From positions 1-31,824 of the forward strand of contig CALAAS010000029.1 in the NCBI GenBank assembly GCA_937885015.1: a stretch of 31,824 nucleotides of DNA, written 5' to 3'. The notes under the pieces are model-generated. The model was given only the letters and a program-made list of their open reading frames with translations. It was not told the origin of the DNA and made no database searches. This stretch comes from an uncultured Clostridium sp. GTDB taxonomy: Bacteria > Bacillota > Clostridia > Lachnospirales > Lachnospiraceae. The translations under genes and the position numbers were made by a program. This document shows positions 14,596 through 23,074 of this stretch, piece after piece; position 1 is the stretch's first letter; every line of letters begins with the position of its first letter.

Positions 14596-14624
14596 ACTAT
14601 ACCATAAAACAAAGGACGCGTCAA
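14596..14624 (-). promoter_or_regulatory. Promoter of the rpmG-secE-nusG-rplKA operon
   Basis: On the minus strand TTGACG (14619-14624) and TATAGT (14596-14601) are 17 bp apart, with a TGG extended -10. The -35 overlaps the 3' part of the inverted repeat at 14611-14648. The untranslated leader to the rpmG start is about 105 bases and holds a small TTCGG/CCGAA hairpin and a T9 run but no gene. Confidence 0.85.
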
Positions 14625-14648
14625 TCTTTTTTTATTGCCGCGTCCTTT
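14611..14648 (-). terminator. Terminator of the DUF917 gene, overlapping the rpmG promoter
   Basis: Arms 14611-14620 and 14639-14648 are perfect 10-bp complements, extended inward by CAAT/ATTG after one mismatch, with an 8-nt loop. On the minus strand the hairpin is followed by TGTTTTATGG. Its 3' arm and loop flank contain the -35 of the next promoter. Confidence 0.65.
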
Positions 14649-14692
14649 CGGTTCTTCGCCCCTTTTACTTCTTTACCCGCTTTCACCGATCA

Positions 14693-15775
14693 TCAAAAAT
14701 CCAAATAGCGAAGCAATTCTCTTCCCACAATCGTTTCTACCGGAGACAAAAGTTCTTTATCATACATGGTAGGTGACAGGTTCAGATTTTTATGCGACGT
14801 ACAGATGATATATACTTTCTGCCCCTTCTTCAAGCTGGCAGAGGGCAGCGGCTTTCCTGTCCGGGCATCCAGCGTCATAATCAAATCGGGAAAGGTGGCA
14901 GCCCGCCGGCCATCCGGCGTATCCACCGTCATATACTCATTCCAGAAGGTCATCTCACATCCATCCACAGTTACTGTCCCCACATCGAAACCGCCTTCAC
15001 TGCGCAGCACAAAATCGTCCACAGTTCCGCAGCACAGAACCTCTCCCTTCAGGAATTCCACAGCCTTCTGCACTCCTGCTTCCACAGACTCCAAAAGGCC
15101 AGCCTCATAGAGGCGCCCCAGGTGAATCGCCTGAGATATCCCCCCTAGCGCACCATTTTTTCTGACGTAAGCCGCCGTCACCGGATTGCGGGCCACCCCC
15201 ACCACACCGCCGGCTTCCACGGAAGCTGCACGTACCAGCGCTGCAGTTCGATCAATCCCGCCCTGCACCACACCTTCCACATAGCGGCCCGTGGCTGGAT
15301 TTCCCCCAGCAAAGGCCATCGTCGTCCGGTAATCCTTGTCCTTGTGCAGATTCATGCTGCCCATAACTCCTGTTGGGTGCGCCCTTCCATTACACTGGGC
15401 GTCAACCAGAGGCAGCCCCAGGACCGCCGCCTGAACCCAGCCATTTACCGTAGCGCAGGCACCGTTTTCATTGGTCATAATACCGCCCAACTTCACGCCC
15501 GGATTCTGGCTGAGAAATAACTCTACCGTGCGCACCATGGCTTCTGGAGTAATAAACTGCTCTGCCGCTGCCGGTGCCCCCACCAGCGATGCTGAAAGAA
15601 TTACCGCATCCTCCTCCACCTCCGAAAGAGGCGTGAGAAAAAGAGGCGATGCCTGGCCCAGTTTTTCAAGAAGCATCTTCCCCAACACATCGCTTCCTCC
15701 GCCTCCACCGCCAAGAATACAGCCTCCCAGCATGGCCCAGCGGCCACTTTCCCCGTTCAAAACCATTTTCTCCAT
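14693..15775 (-). CDS. DUF917 (S-methyl thiohydantoin desulfurase-like) family protein
   Basis: A 360-residue protein of the DUF917 group. It has the Gly-rich N-terminal segment LGGCILGGGGGGSDVLGKML (17-36), the middle GGIMTNENGACATVNGW, the LVDAQCNGRAHP region, and a C-terminal domain with LIMTLDARTGKPLPS. Characterised relatives act on thiohydantoin-type sulfur compounds, and many members are found near hydantoin transport and hydrolysis genes; no such neighbours are present, so the substrate is open. AGGAGGT seven bases upstream fixes the ATG. It stands between the YcxB-like gene's terminator and the rpmG promoter, apparently a single-gene unit. Confidence 0.8.
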   Translation of the reverse strand: MEKMVLNGESGRWAMLGGCILGGGGGGSDVLGKMLLEKLGQASPLFLTPLSEVEEDAVILSASLVGAPAAAEQFITPEAMVRTVELFLSQNPGVKLGGIMTNENGACATVNGWVQAAVLGLPLVDAQCNGRAHPTGVMGSMNLHKDKDYRTTMAFAGGNPATGRYVEGVVQGGIDRTAALVRAASVEAGGVVGVARNPVTAAYVRKNGALGGISQAIHLGRLYEAGLLESVEAGVQKAVEFLKGEVLCCGTVDDFVLRSEGGFDVGTVTVDGCEMTFWNEYMTVDTPDGRRAATFPDLIMTLDARTGKPLPSASLKKGQKVYIICTSHKNLNLSPTMYDKELLSPVETIVGRELLRYLDF

Positions 15776-15798
15776 CCCGTTTACCTCCTCATATTATA

Positions 15799-15832
15799 AA
15801 AAGCCGCAGGCAAAAAAGACAACCCACGGCTC
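15799..15832 (-). terminator. Terminator after the YcxB-like gene
   Basis: AGCCG (15803-15807) and CGGCT (15828-15832) close a hairpin with an imperfect interior; on the minus strand it ends in a five-T run. It lies just past the YcxB-like stop. Confidence 0.65.
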
Positions 15833-15841
15833 CATACTATC

Positions 15842-16723
15842 TTATTCTCTTTCCGGCTCCTGTTTTTCGCTCGCCTCCAAAGTTTCCTCTTCCTTTGCTT
15901 CGCAGGTTTCCTGCGTCTCCAAAACAGATACCGCTGTCTCTCCCTCGCCTGTGTCGTGGGTCAGGTCTTCCCCGTGCTCATCCTCTTCCGCCTCCGTAAC
16001 GGCTACCATATGGGCCAGCTTTCCGATTTTGCCCATGTGGCTGGTATCCACATGTGTAATAATCGGCTCATCCACATCCCCGTTTTCCTCCATGGCATCC
16101 CGTTTCCGAATCGCTGCCGCTCTTTCTGCTGCTTTATTTTTCTCCTCCTCAACTGGCTGCGGATCCGGGTACTGATCCGGATTTTCTATGGCATCCTGAA
16201 TCTTTTCTTCCATAAATGTTTTAAAGCTTACCATTTCTTCCGGACTCTTAAACGCCGATTTTGCCACAAACTGCCAGGTCTTCCGGGAGGTCTCAAACAA
16301 AAACATCCGCTCAATTTCCTCCAGCTTAAGAATATCCCGGTAGCTGTAAACCTCTTTCATGTCACGTTCTTTTACAGACATAACCAGCTGTTTTTCTTCC
16401 AGCTTCAGATGCACCGTCGGAAAGCTGTCTGTCTTTTCCAGTCGTCTAAGCCCACTTCTTCTCCAGATAATCTGCTCCTGATTCCGGTCCGATACCACAT
16501 AAAACATAGCCACGCCGACTACGGCAGCCACGAAAACGGACGGAAGCATCATGGTCACGTTTCCCTCTGCCGCCATAATATTTTTACCCAGAAACACAAA
16601 AAGGAACGCCACATAGAGTCCCATGGTCAGATACTTCGTTCCCTTGGCCGGATGCTTCTTCACATTCCAGTGAATCCAGTTCTGATAATCTTCTTTTACT
16701 AGTCTGTACTCTAATTCCCGCAT
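15842..16723 (-). CDS. YcxB-like membrane protein with long acidic tail
   Basis: A 293-residue protein. The N-terminus (LEYRLVKEDYQNWIHWNVKK) and two adjacent transmembrane helices (about 32-50 and 57-77) followed by a domain ending VAKSAFKSPEEMVSFKTFME resemble YcxB-like proteins (about 170 residues), whose role is unknown. The region after residue 185 is an added, low-complexity, strongly Glu/Asp-rich tail (EAEEDEHGEDL, KEEETLEASEKQEPERE), predicted disordered and cytoplasmic. It is transcribed from its own promoter inside the end of comF and is followed by a terminator. Confidence 0.7.
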   Translation of the reverse strand: MRELEYRLVKEDYQNWIHWNVKKHPAKGTKYLTMGLYVAFLFVFLGKNIMAAEGNVTMMLPSVFVAAVVGVAMFYVVSDRNQEQIIWRRSGLRRLEKTDSFPTVHLKLEEKQLVMSVKERDMKEVYSYRDILKLEEIERMFLFETSRKTWQFVAKSAFKSPEEMVSFKTFMEEKIQDAIENPDQYPDPQPVEEEKNKAAERAAAIRKRDAMEENGDVDEPIITHVDTSHMGKIGKLAHMVAVTEAEEDEHGEDLTHDTGEGETAVSVLETQETCEAKEEETLEASEKQEPERE

Positions 16724-16812
16724 GTAAAAACTCCTTTACCCCATTTTATTGGCAGCTTTCGTTTGTACTCTGCAATCTATGCATTTCGTTTCTGCCAAAC
16801 CCTATTCTTATA

Positions 16813-16841
16813 ATAATAGCCCACTTTACCGTCCTTGTCCA
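16813..16841 (-). promoter_or_regulatory. Promoter of the YcxB-like gene
   Basis: On the minus strand TGGACA (16836-16841) and TATTAT (16813-16818) are 17 bp apart. The -35 lies within the last codons of comF. Confidence 0.6.
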
Positions 16842-17560
16842 ATACAAAGTACAAAAAAACAGACTTTTTTTATTCCCGCTGCGTACAACGCCCGGGTACA
16901 GGCCTCCATGGTGCTCCCGGTCGTATAAATATCATCCACCAGAATGACCCGTTCCACCCTCTTTTTACATTTCTCCGGAACCGCCAAAAAAGCTCCCGAC
17001 AGATTTCTCAGCCGTTCTGACGGGCCCAGATCCTTTTGCGGATCCGTTTTTTTCACACGCACCAGAAGTTCCGGGAATACTGGCATCCCCAGTTCCCGTC
17101 CCATCCGCTCTGCCAGAAGCTCCGCCTGATTAAACCCCCGCTTTCGCCGTCTGGACGGATGAATGGGAACCGGAACCAGACAGTCCGCTTTCATATTAAG
17201 AAGCTGATTCCCACAGAACTCTGCCGCCAGCTTTCCATAAAAATCCAGATACTCCCGCTTATTTTTATATTTTATGGCAGCAATCGAACGGGCAGCCGCC
17301 TCATTGTAGTTCAGCAGCGCAATTCCGTACTCAAATGTGCGGTGTCGTTTTACACAGTCCGGACAGTACTCCACATCTGGGCTAATGATCTCTTTTCCGC
17401 ATTTTTTGCAGACAGGGGCAGTGACAAACGAAAGCTTAGAAAAACAAGAAGGACAGCAAAGCGCGCCCCCGGGTGTAAGAATTCGCCCACAGACAGGGCA
17501 GCGCCTGGGATACAGGGCATCCACACAGGCGGATGCCGCCCTCCGCAACCATTTTTTCAA
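16826..17560 (-). CDS. comF: ComF family protein (phosphoribosyltransferase-like)
   Basis: A 244-residue protein with an N-terminal pair of zinc ribbons (CPVC at 21-24, CCPSC at 35-39, CKKC at 51-54, CPDC at 66-69) and a PRTase-type domain containing VPVPIHPSRRRKRGFNQAE (129-147) and the PRPP loop RVILVDDIYTTGST (204-217). ComF proteins take part in DNA uptake during natural transformation and bind ssDNA and helicase partners. The start is TTG at 17560 with GAGGAGG just upstream; no better ATG exists. It follows recD2 by 74 bp, a pairing that suggests a shared DNA-processing transcript. Confidence 0.9.
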   Translation of the reverse strand: MKKWLRRAASACVDALYPRRCPVCGRILTPGGALCCPSCFSKLSFVTAPVCKKCGKEIISPDVEYCPDCVKRHRTFEYGIALLNYNEAAARSIAAIKYKNKREYLDFYGKLAAEFCGNQLLNMKADCLVPVPIHPSRRRKRGFNQAELLAERMGRELGMPVFPELLVRVKKTDPQKDLGPSERLRNLSGAFLAVPEKCKKRVERVILVDDIYTTGSTMEACTRALYAAGIKKVCFFVLCIGQGR

Positions 17561-17634
17561 TCAACCTCCTCCTTTCCGATCATTCCATCATTGCCGCCTG
17601 GCCCTGTTACCAGTTCCGGAAATACCATCTCCTC

Positions 17635-19896
17635 TCATCCCTGCTCCATAATTTCCAAAATCCGATCCTTCAACCCGGAATAGCGTTTCTGTTCCATGGC
17701 ATTTCCCACCATTTGATGAAATACTGCCGGCACCCCCACCAGGCAGACGCAAGTCCGCGCCCGAGTCACCGCCGTATAAATCAGATTCCGCGTCATCAGA
17801 AGGCTTGGCCCTGAAAATACAGGAATTACCACAGCCGGATACTCGCTTCCCTGGGATTTATGAATGGTAATCGCATAGGCCAGTTCCAGCTCTTCCAGCT
17901 GGCGAAAACTGTACTCAACCCGCTTTCCCTCATCAAACTCCACCGTCACCAGTTCCGCAAAGGTATTGATCTCTCGAATTATTCCCATATCACCGTTAAA
18001 AACGCCGGTTCCCCGATCCACTGGAATCCCATGGACATTATAAGAAATCCACTCTATCTGGTAATTATTTTTAATCTGCATAACCTTGTCCCCTAAGCGG
18101 AACACCGTTTCCCCCGCCTCCTTTTCCGGTTTTTCCGGAGAAGGAGGATTCAGAAACTCCTGCAGAATTGTATTCAGACGCACCGCACCGATGGCCCCTT
18201 TCTTCATGGGCGTCATGACCTGAATATCAAATATGTCTGCCTGGACATAGGCAGGCAGCTTTTCCCGCACCAGCGTAATCATGGCATTGATGATAGCATT
18301 GGGATCCTCCCGCCGGATAAACAAAAAATCGCGGCTTGGCTTTCCCAGCGTAACCTCCTGCCCTGCATTGATACGGTGGGCATTTACAATAATATCACTC
18401 TGTGCAGCCTGACGGAAAATCCGGGTCAGTTTTACCACATGAAAACAACCCGCTTCAATAATATCCCGCAGCACATTGCCAGGCCCCACGCTGGGAAGCT
18501 GATCCACATCCCCCACGAGGATCAGGCGAGTTCCCACATTGACAGCCCTCAAAAGCGCGTGCATCAAATGAATATCCACCATGGATACCTCGTCAATAAT
18601 GATCACATCTGCATCCAGAGGATTCTCCTCATTGCGCTCAAAATGCATGGAAGAAGAGCTGCGCACTTTTTCCTCCGCCTCCGGCATCCCGGTAAGCTCC
18701 AGAAGCCTGTGAATGGTTCTGGCCTCATAACCGGTTGCCTCTGTCATACGCTTGGCTGCACGGCCTGTGGGCGCTGCCAGCAAAATGCTCATATCACCTC
18801 TCTCAAAATAACGGATAATCGTATTGATTGTCGTCGTTTTTCCCGTTCCAGGTCCTCCCGTGATAATTAGAAGACCACAGTTGACAGCCTCTATGACGGC
18901 CTGAATCTGCAGCTCATCCAGCTGAATTTTCTCCTCTTCCTGAATCCCTGCCAGGCTTTTCCGGATACCGGCCTCCGATTCTGCACCGGTGATATTCAGA
19001 TCATGAAGCATCCGCGCCGTATTGAGCTCTGTGTAAAAATATTGAGCTGCGTAAACATCCCGCTCTGCCTCTGTCCCGTTTTCCGCCTTTTTTCTGCGCA
19101 CCACCAGGCGTTTATCCATCTGCATATCCATCAGGTGTTTTTCAATCTCCTCCGGATCTACCTGCAGCAACCCGGACGCTCGCATGGCCAGCTCATCAGC
19201 CGGCAAATACGTATGCCCATTGGCAGAGGCCTGCAAAAGTGTATACAGAATCCCGCTCTGGATTCGAAATCCCGAATCCGTACAGATCCCGATTCTGGAG
19301 GCAATCTCATCCGCCATCTTAAATCCCACACCTGGAATATCATCCGCCAGCTTATATGGATTCTGGCGGATCACCGTATACAGAGCCGGGCCGTATTCCT
19401 GATAGATCTTTACCGCCAAATTAACAGAAATCCCATATTCCTGCAGAAACATCATCGCCTGGCGCATATCCCGCTTTTCCTCAACCTGCTCGCCAATGGC
19501 CATGGCCATTTTCTCGCTGATTCCCTTGACTTCTGCCAGGCGTTCCGGCTCTTCCTCCATAATCCGAAAGGTATCCGCTTTAAATTTCTTCACGATTCTC
19601 GAGGCCAGCGCCGCTCCGATTCCCTTAATGGCTCCGGACCCCAGGTAGCGCTCCATGGAAACCGTATCCTCCGGCGGCCGTATCTCATAGCGTTCCACAG
19701 CCATCTGTTCCCCATAAACCGGATGCTCCGTCATATGGCCCTCGGCTTCCAGAAGTTCTCCCTCTGACACATAAGAAAACGTGCCCACCAGAATGTATTC
19801 CTCACCGTCCTCTGCACCGCTGACGCTCAAAACCGAGTAACCATTCTCCTCATTGCGGTACTTAACCTTTTCAATATATCCCTTTACTGTTGCCAT
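17635..19896 (-). CDS. recD2: RecD2-type ATP-dependent DNA helicase
   Basis: A 753-residue superfamily 1B 5'-3' helicase. It has the N-terminal OB-like domain and helix-hairpin-helix segments typical of RecD2 (GIGAALASRIVKKF, GVGFKMADEIASRIG), Walker A GGPGTGKTT (347-355), Walker B IIIDEVSMVD (432-441), GDVDQLPSVGPG (462-473), and late helicase motifs AYAITIHKSQGSEYP and NLIYTAVTRAR. RecD2 works without RecBC in Firmicutes, in repair and fork maintenance. GGGAAG lies five bases ahead of the ATG. comF follows; mreB lies upstream behind a terminator. Confidence 0.95.
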   Translation of the reverse strand: MATVKGYIEKVKYRNEENGYSVLSVSGAEDGEEYILVGTFSYVSEGELLEAEGHMTEHPVYGEQMAVERYEIRPPEDTVSMERYLGSGAIKGIGAALASRIVKKFKADTFRIMEEEPERLAEVKGISEKMAMAIGEQVEEKRDMRQAMMFLQEYGISVNLAVKIYQEYGPALYTVIRQNPYKLADDIPGVGFKMADEIASRIGICTDSGFRIQSGILYTLLQASANGHTYLPADELAMRASGLLQVDPEEIEKHLMDMQMDKRLVVRRKKAENGTEAERDVYAAQYFYTELNTARMLHDLNITGAESEAGIRKSLAGIQEEEKIQLDELQIQAVIEAVNCGLLIITGGPGTGKTTTINTIIRYFERGDMSILLAAPTGRAAKRMTEATGYEARTIHRLLELTGMPEAEEKVRSSSSMHFERNEENPLDADVIIIDEVSMVDIHLMHALLRAVNVGTRLILVGDVDQLPSVGPGNVLRDIIEAGCFHVVKLTRIFRQAAQSDIIVNAHRINAGQEVTLGKPSRDFLFIRREDPNAIINAMITLVREKLPAYVQADIFDIQVMTPMKKGAIGAVRLNTILQEFLNPPSPEKPEKEAGETVFRLGDKVMQIKNNYQIEWISYNVHGIPVDRGTGVFNGDMGIIREINTFAELVTVEFDEGKRVEYSFRQLEELELAYAITIHKSQGSEYPAVVIPVFSGPSLLMTRNLIYTAVTRARTCVCLVGVPAVFHQMVGNAMEQKRYSGLKDRILEIMEQG

Positions 19897-19942
19897 ATAT
19901 CTTCCCTTTTGTGAGATAAAATTTCCATTCCGCCCGCTGTAA

Positions 19943-19983
19943 GAAAAAACTGCCGCACTAACCTCATCAATTAGCGCGACAGT
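19943..19983 (-). terminator. Terminator of mreB
   Basis: A 13-bp stem (19949-19961 with 19971-19983, two wobbles) is followed on the minus strand by six T, just past the mreB stop. Confidence 0.85.
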
Positions 19984-20003
19984 CCCTCTCCACAGCCGGA
20001 CTC

Positions 20004-21011
20004 TTAGTCGTAATCTTTCGCAGATGGATCTCCATGGGCGAACTCAATGAACTTGCCTGTGCCAATAGCCACTGCGGTCAGCGGATCCTCTGCAATCATA
20101 GTAGTAATTCCTGTTTTCTCCTCAATCAGCGCATCCAAACCGCTGAGCAGCGCTCCGCCTCCCGTCAGCACAATGCCGCGGTCAAAAATATCGGCTGCCA
20201 GCTCCGGTGGGGTTCGCTCCAGTACATTGTGAACGGCATCCACAATCTGCAGCGCCGGCTCACGAAGTGCCTCCAGAGTTTCATCGGAAGTAACCACAAT
20301 CGTCTTGGGAAGGCCTGTGACCAGATTGCGTCCTCGTACTTCCATGTTAATAACCTCCGGGCGGCGGTATGCCGCACCGATGTTGATCTTTATCTCCTCT
20401 GCCGTTCTTTCTCCAATCAGAAGATTGTGCTTCTTTCTCATATAGCGGATCAGTGCCTCGTCAAAATCATCGCCTGCAATCTTGATGGATGTACTGACTA
20501 CCGTTCCGCCCAGAGAAATCACAGCAATATCCGCAGTACCGCCGCCGATATCGACAATCATATTTCCGCATGCCTTGGAAATATCAATTCCCGCTCCAAT
20601 GGCAGCCGCAACCGGCTCTTCAATAATCGTCACGTCTCTGGCTCCCGCCTGATAGGTGGCGTCCTCCACCGCCTTGCGCTCTACTTCTGTAGCGCCGCTG
20701 GGAATGCAGACGCTGATACGCGGCTTGCGAAGCGTCCGCTTCCCCACCGCTTTATTGATGAAATACTTCAGCATTTTTTCCGTAACCGTGTAATCTGAGA
20801 TGACACCCTGGCGGAGCGGACGCACAGCCACGATATTTCCCGGAGTTCTTCCAATCATCAGGCGCGCTTCCTCGCCAATTGCCATGATCTTATTCGTATC
20901 GCGGTCAATCGCCACAACCGATGGTTCTTTTAATACAACGCCTTTCCCCTTGATATACACAAGAATACTGGCGGTGCCCAAATCAATCCCAATGTCGTTG
21001 GACATCATCAT
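20004..21011 (-). CDS. mreB: Rod-shape determining protein MreB/Mbl
   Basis: A 335-residue bacterial actin that positions the lateral cell-wall synthesis machinery under the membrane. Actin-fold motifs: phosphate 1 GIDLGTASILVY near the N-terminus, phosphate 2 MIVDIGGGTADIAVISLGG, and the adenosine motif VLTGGGALLSGLD. Of three successive ATGs the first (21011) has AGGAGG nine bases upstream. mreC and mreD are not adjacent, so this may be a stand-alone mreB or mbl paralogue. Promoter at 21099-21126, terminator at 19943-19983. Confidence 0.95.
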   Translation of the reverse strand: MMMSNDIGIDLGTASILVYIKGKGVVLKEPSVVAIDRDTNKIMAIGEEARLMIGRTPGNIVAVRPLRQGVISDYTVTEKMLKYFINKAVGKRTLRKPRISVCIPSGATEVERKAVEDATYQAGARDVTIIEEPVAAAIGAGIDISKACGNMIVDIGGGTADIAVISLGGTVVSTSIKIAGDDFDEALIRYMRKKHNLLIGERTAEEIKINIGAAYRRPEVINMEVRGRNLVTGLPKTIVVTSDETLEALREPALQIVDAVHNVLERTPPELAADIFDRGIVLTGGGALLSGLDALIEEKTGITTMIAEDPLTAVAIGTGKFIEFAHGDPSAKDYD

Positions 21012-21098
21012 ATTGCTCTTCCTCCTGCTTTGTAATCTATAAATGAAAAAAACTGTTTTCCAGAATTTCACGCTCCTGGGCAAACTATACCAATTACT

Positions 21099-21126
21099 AT
21101 TATATACATTTTCCTACCCTTTTCAA
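21099..21126 (-). promoter_or_regulatory. Promoter of mreB with A-tract upstream region
   Basis: On the minus strand TTGAAA (21121-21126) and a perfect TATAAT (21099-21104) have a 16-bp spacer. Upstream (21127-21160) the minus strand is a series of A-tracts (A7 runs at 21130-21136 and 21138-21144), as in an UP element. Confidence 0.75.
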
Positions 21127-21210
21127 AGGTTTTTTTGTTTTTTTATTAACTTTATTGTTTTTTAATGACCGGTACATAGTTTTGTCACAAATAGTCCCTA
21201 TAATACAACT

Positions 21211-21304
21211 ATGTTACTCGAAAGGGTAACAGGCCTTTGTTTCAAGAGTTTCTTGAAATAATAAAGCTTTTTCATACTCATACCGGACGGTGCGAATCGT
21301 CCGG
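21211..21304 (+). other. Unassigned segment of three consecutive hairpins
   Basis: The roughly 450-bp gap between mreB and the ABC-F gene has no credible gene but three strong hairpins in 92 bases: 21213-21230 (7-bp stem with a GAAA tetraloop), 21240-21258 (perfect 8-bp stem, 3-nt loop) and 21283-21304 (8-bp stem with one wobble, 6-nt loop). A TATAAT (21199-21204) precedes them on the plus strand, without a good -35. The GNRA loop exists only on the plus strand. It could be a small RNA; no known class is recognised. Confidence 0.4.
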
Positions 21305-21353
21305 CCCCCCTAAGCCAATTTCTTTTTTTATATATACCTACCATTCCCAATTA

Positions 21354-21403
21354 AAAGAAGGAACTACACCGGACTCTCAGCCGATGGAGTTCCTTCTTTC
21401 GTT
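21354..21403. terminator. Terminator after the ABC-F gene (bidirectional form)
   Basis: A long stem with perfect AAAGAAGGAACT / AGTTCCTTCTTT arms lies about 65 bases past the ABC-F stop. On the minus strand it is followed by TTTT-type sequence, so it should end the Gfo/Idh/MocA-ABC-F transcript; on the plus strand it could end a transcript from 21211. Confidence 0.8.
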
Positions 21404-21466
21404 ATATTATACATAAGTTGCACATAACCGTTCCGAAACAGCAAATCCAGCTTCTGTATTCTGCAG

Positions 21467-23020
21467 CTAAACCCGAAGACTCCACTGACTGCAGTCCCAT
21501 ACCTTTGTGGCAAGACCCTCATAAAATTCCGGTTCATGGCAGATCAAAAGAACACTTCCCCGGTATTCCAGGAGCGCCCGCCGCAGCTCTTCTTTGGCAT
21601 CCACATCCAGATGATTGGTTGGCTCATCCAGCAAAAGGATATTCGTCTCCCGGTTCAGAAGCTTGCAAAGCCGCACCTTGGCCTGCTCGCCTCCAGAAAG
21701 TACCCGCACCTGACTTTCAATATGCTGGGTAGTCAATCCGCATTTCGCCAGCGCCGCCCTTACCTGATACTGCGTATAGGACGGAAATTCCTTCCAGATT
21801 TCCTCAATACACGTGGTTCGATTATCTGCCTCCGCTTCCTGCTCAAAATATCCGATGGACAGGTAGTCTCCCAGCGTTACCTGGCCGGAAACAGGCGGAA
21901 TCAGGCCCAAAATACTCTTTAACAGCGTTGTCTTTCCGATTCCGTTCGCTCCCACCATGGCAATTTTCTCTCCACGTTCCATAGAAAGGTTCAGCGGACG
22001 CGACAGGGGTTCCTCATATCCGATCACGAGGTCTTTCGTTTCAAATATGTATTTTCCTGCAGCCCGCGCTTCCAAAAAGTGGAATTCCGGCTTTGGCTTT
22101 TCTTTGGCCAATTCAATCACTTCCATCTTATCCAGCTTCTTCTGACGGGACATGGCCATATTCCGCGTGGCAACCCGCGCTTTATTGCGCGCCACAAAAT
22201 CCTGAAGATCCGCGATCTCCTGCTGCTGCCGTTTATACGCCGCCTCCAGCTGGGATTTTTTCACTTCATACACTTCCCGGAATTTATCATAATCTCCCAC
22301 ATACCGGTCCAGACGCTGATTTTCCATATGATACACAATATTGATTACACTGTTCAAAAATGGGATATCATGGGAAATCAGGATAAAGGCATTTTCATAT
22401 TCCTGAAGATACCGTTTCAGCCATTCAATATGAGGGGCATCCAGGTAATTGGTTGGCTCGTCCAAAAGCAAAATATCTGGTTTCTCCAGCAGCAGTTTCC
22501 CAAGAAGTACTTTCGTCCTCTGACCGCCGCTCAAATCCGTTACCTCCCGGTCCAGGCCGATTTCTGCCAGTCCCAGCGCCCGTCCCACTTCCTCTACCTT
22601 GGCATCAATGGAGTAGAAATCATGATTCATCAGGAGATCCTGGATCGTTCCCAGCTCTTCCATCATAGATTCCATCTCACCCTCCGGCGCATCTCCCAGC
22701 TTATCGCAGATTTCATTCATCTGTTCTTCCAGTTCAAACAAAAATGAAAATGCACTCTTTAACACCTCCCGGATGGTCATGCCCTTCTCCAGAACCGTAT
22801 GCTGGTCCAGATACCCGGCCCGCACATGCTTTGACCACTCTACTTTTCCCTCATCCGGCATCAGCTTTCCGGTAATAATATTCATGAAGGTAGATTTTCC
22901 CTCTCCATTGGCCCCCACAAGTCCAATATGTTCTCCCTTTAAAAGGCGAAAGGATACATCCTCAAAGATAGCCCGGTCTCCAAAGCCATGGCTCAGGTGC
23001 TCTACATTTAAAATACTCAT
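21467..23020 (-). CDS. ABC-F family ATPase (ribosome-associated type)
   Basis: A 517-residue protein with two ABC domains and no membrane segment. NBD1: GANGEGKST, LSGGQRTKV, ILLLDEPTNYLD, ILISHD. NBD2: GANGIGKTT, LSGGEQAKVR, ILLLDEPTNHLD, LLICHEPEF. A charged linker lies between them (about 245-320). ABC-F proteins bind the ribosomal E site; some give antibiotic resistance, others tune translation. The linker is of ordinary length, so a resistance role is not specially supported; it looks like the housekeeping YkpA/YbiT-like type. AGGAG lies ten bases ahead of the ATG. The Gfo/Idh/MocA gene lies 54 bp upstream on the same strand. Confidence 0.92.
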   Translation of the reverse strand: MSILNVEHLSHGFGDRAIFEDVSFRLLKGEHIGLVGANGEGKSTFMNIITGKLMPDEGKVEWSKHVRAGYLDQHTVLEKGMTIREVLKSAFSFLFELEEQMNEICDKLGDAPEGEMESMMEELGTIQDLLMNHDFYSIDAKVEEVGRALGLAEIGLDREVTDLSGGQRTKVLLGKLLLEKPDILLLDEPTNYLDAPHIEWLKRYLQEYENAFILISHDIPFLNSVINIVYHMENQRLDRYVGDYDKFREVYEVKKSQLEAAYKRQQQEIADLQDFVARNKARVATRNMAMSRQKKLDKMEVIELAKEKPKPEFHFLEARAAGKYIFETKDLVIGYEEPLSRPLNLSMERGEKIAMVGANGIGKTTLLKSILGLIPPVSGQVTLGDYLSIGYFEQEAEADNRTTCIEEIWKEFPSYTQYQVRAALAKCGLTTQHIESQVRVLSGGEQAKVRLCKLLNRETNILLLDEPTNHLDVDAKEELRRALLEYRGSVLLICHEPEFYEGLATKVWDCSQWSLRV

Positions 23021-23074
23021 AATCCATGTTCTCCTTAATATTGCGGAAAAAACCTTTTTTACAGAAAACCTTTC

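Noticed and set aside
21211..21261. A 16-codon open frame that could be a leader peptide
   Set aside because: No ribosome binding site precedes its ATG, and it coincides with the first two hairpins, which explain the sequence better.
21467..23020. ABC-F gene as an antibiotic-resistance determinant
   Set aside because: The interdomain linker is not notably extended and the gene sits in an ordinary operon with its own terminator, so a housekeeping ABC-F role is more likely.
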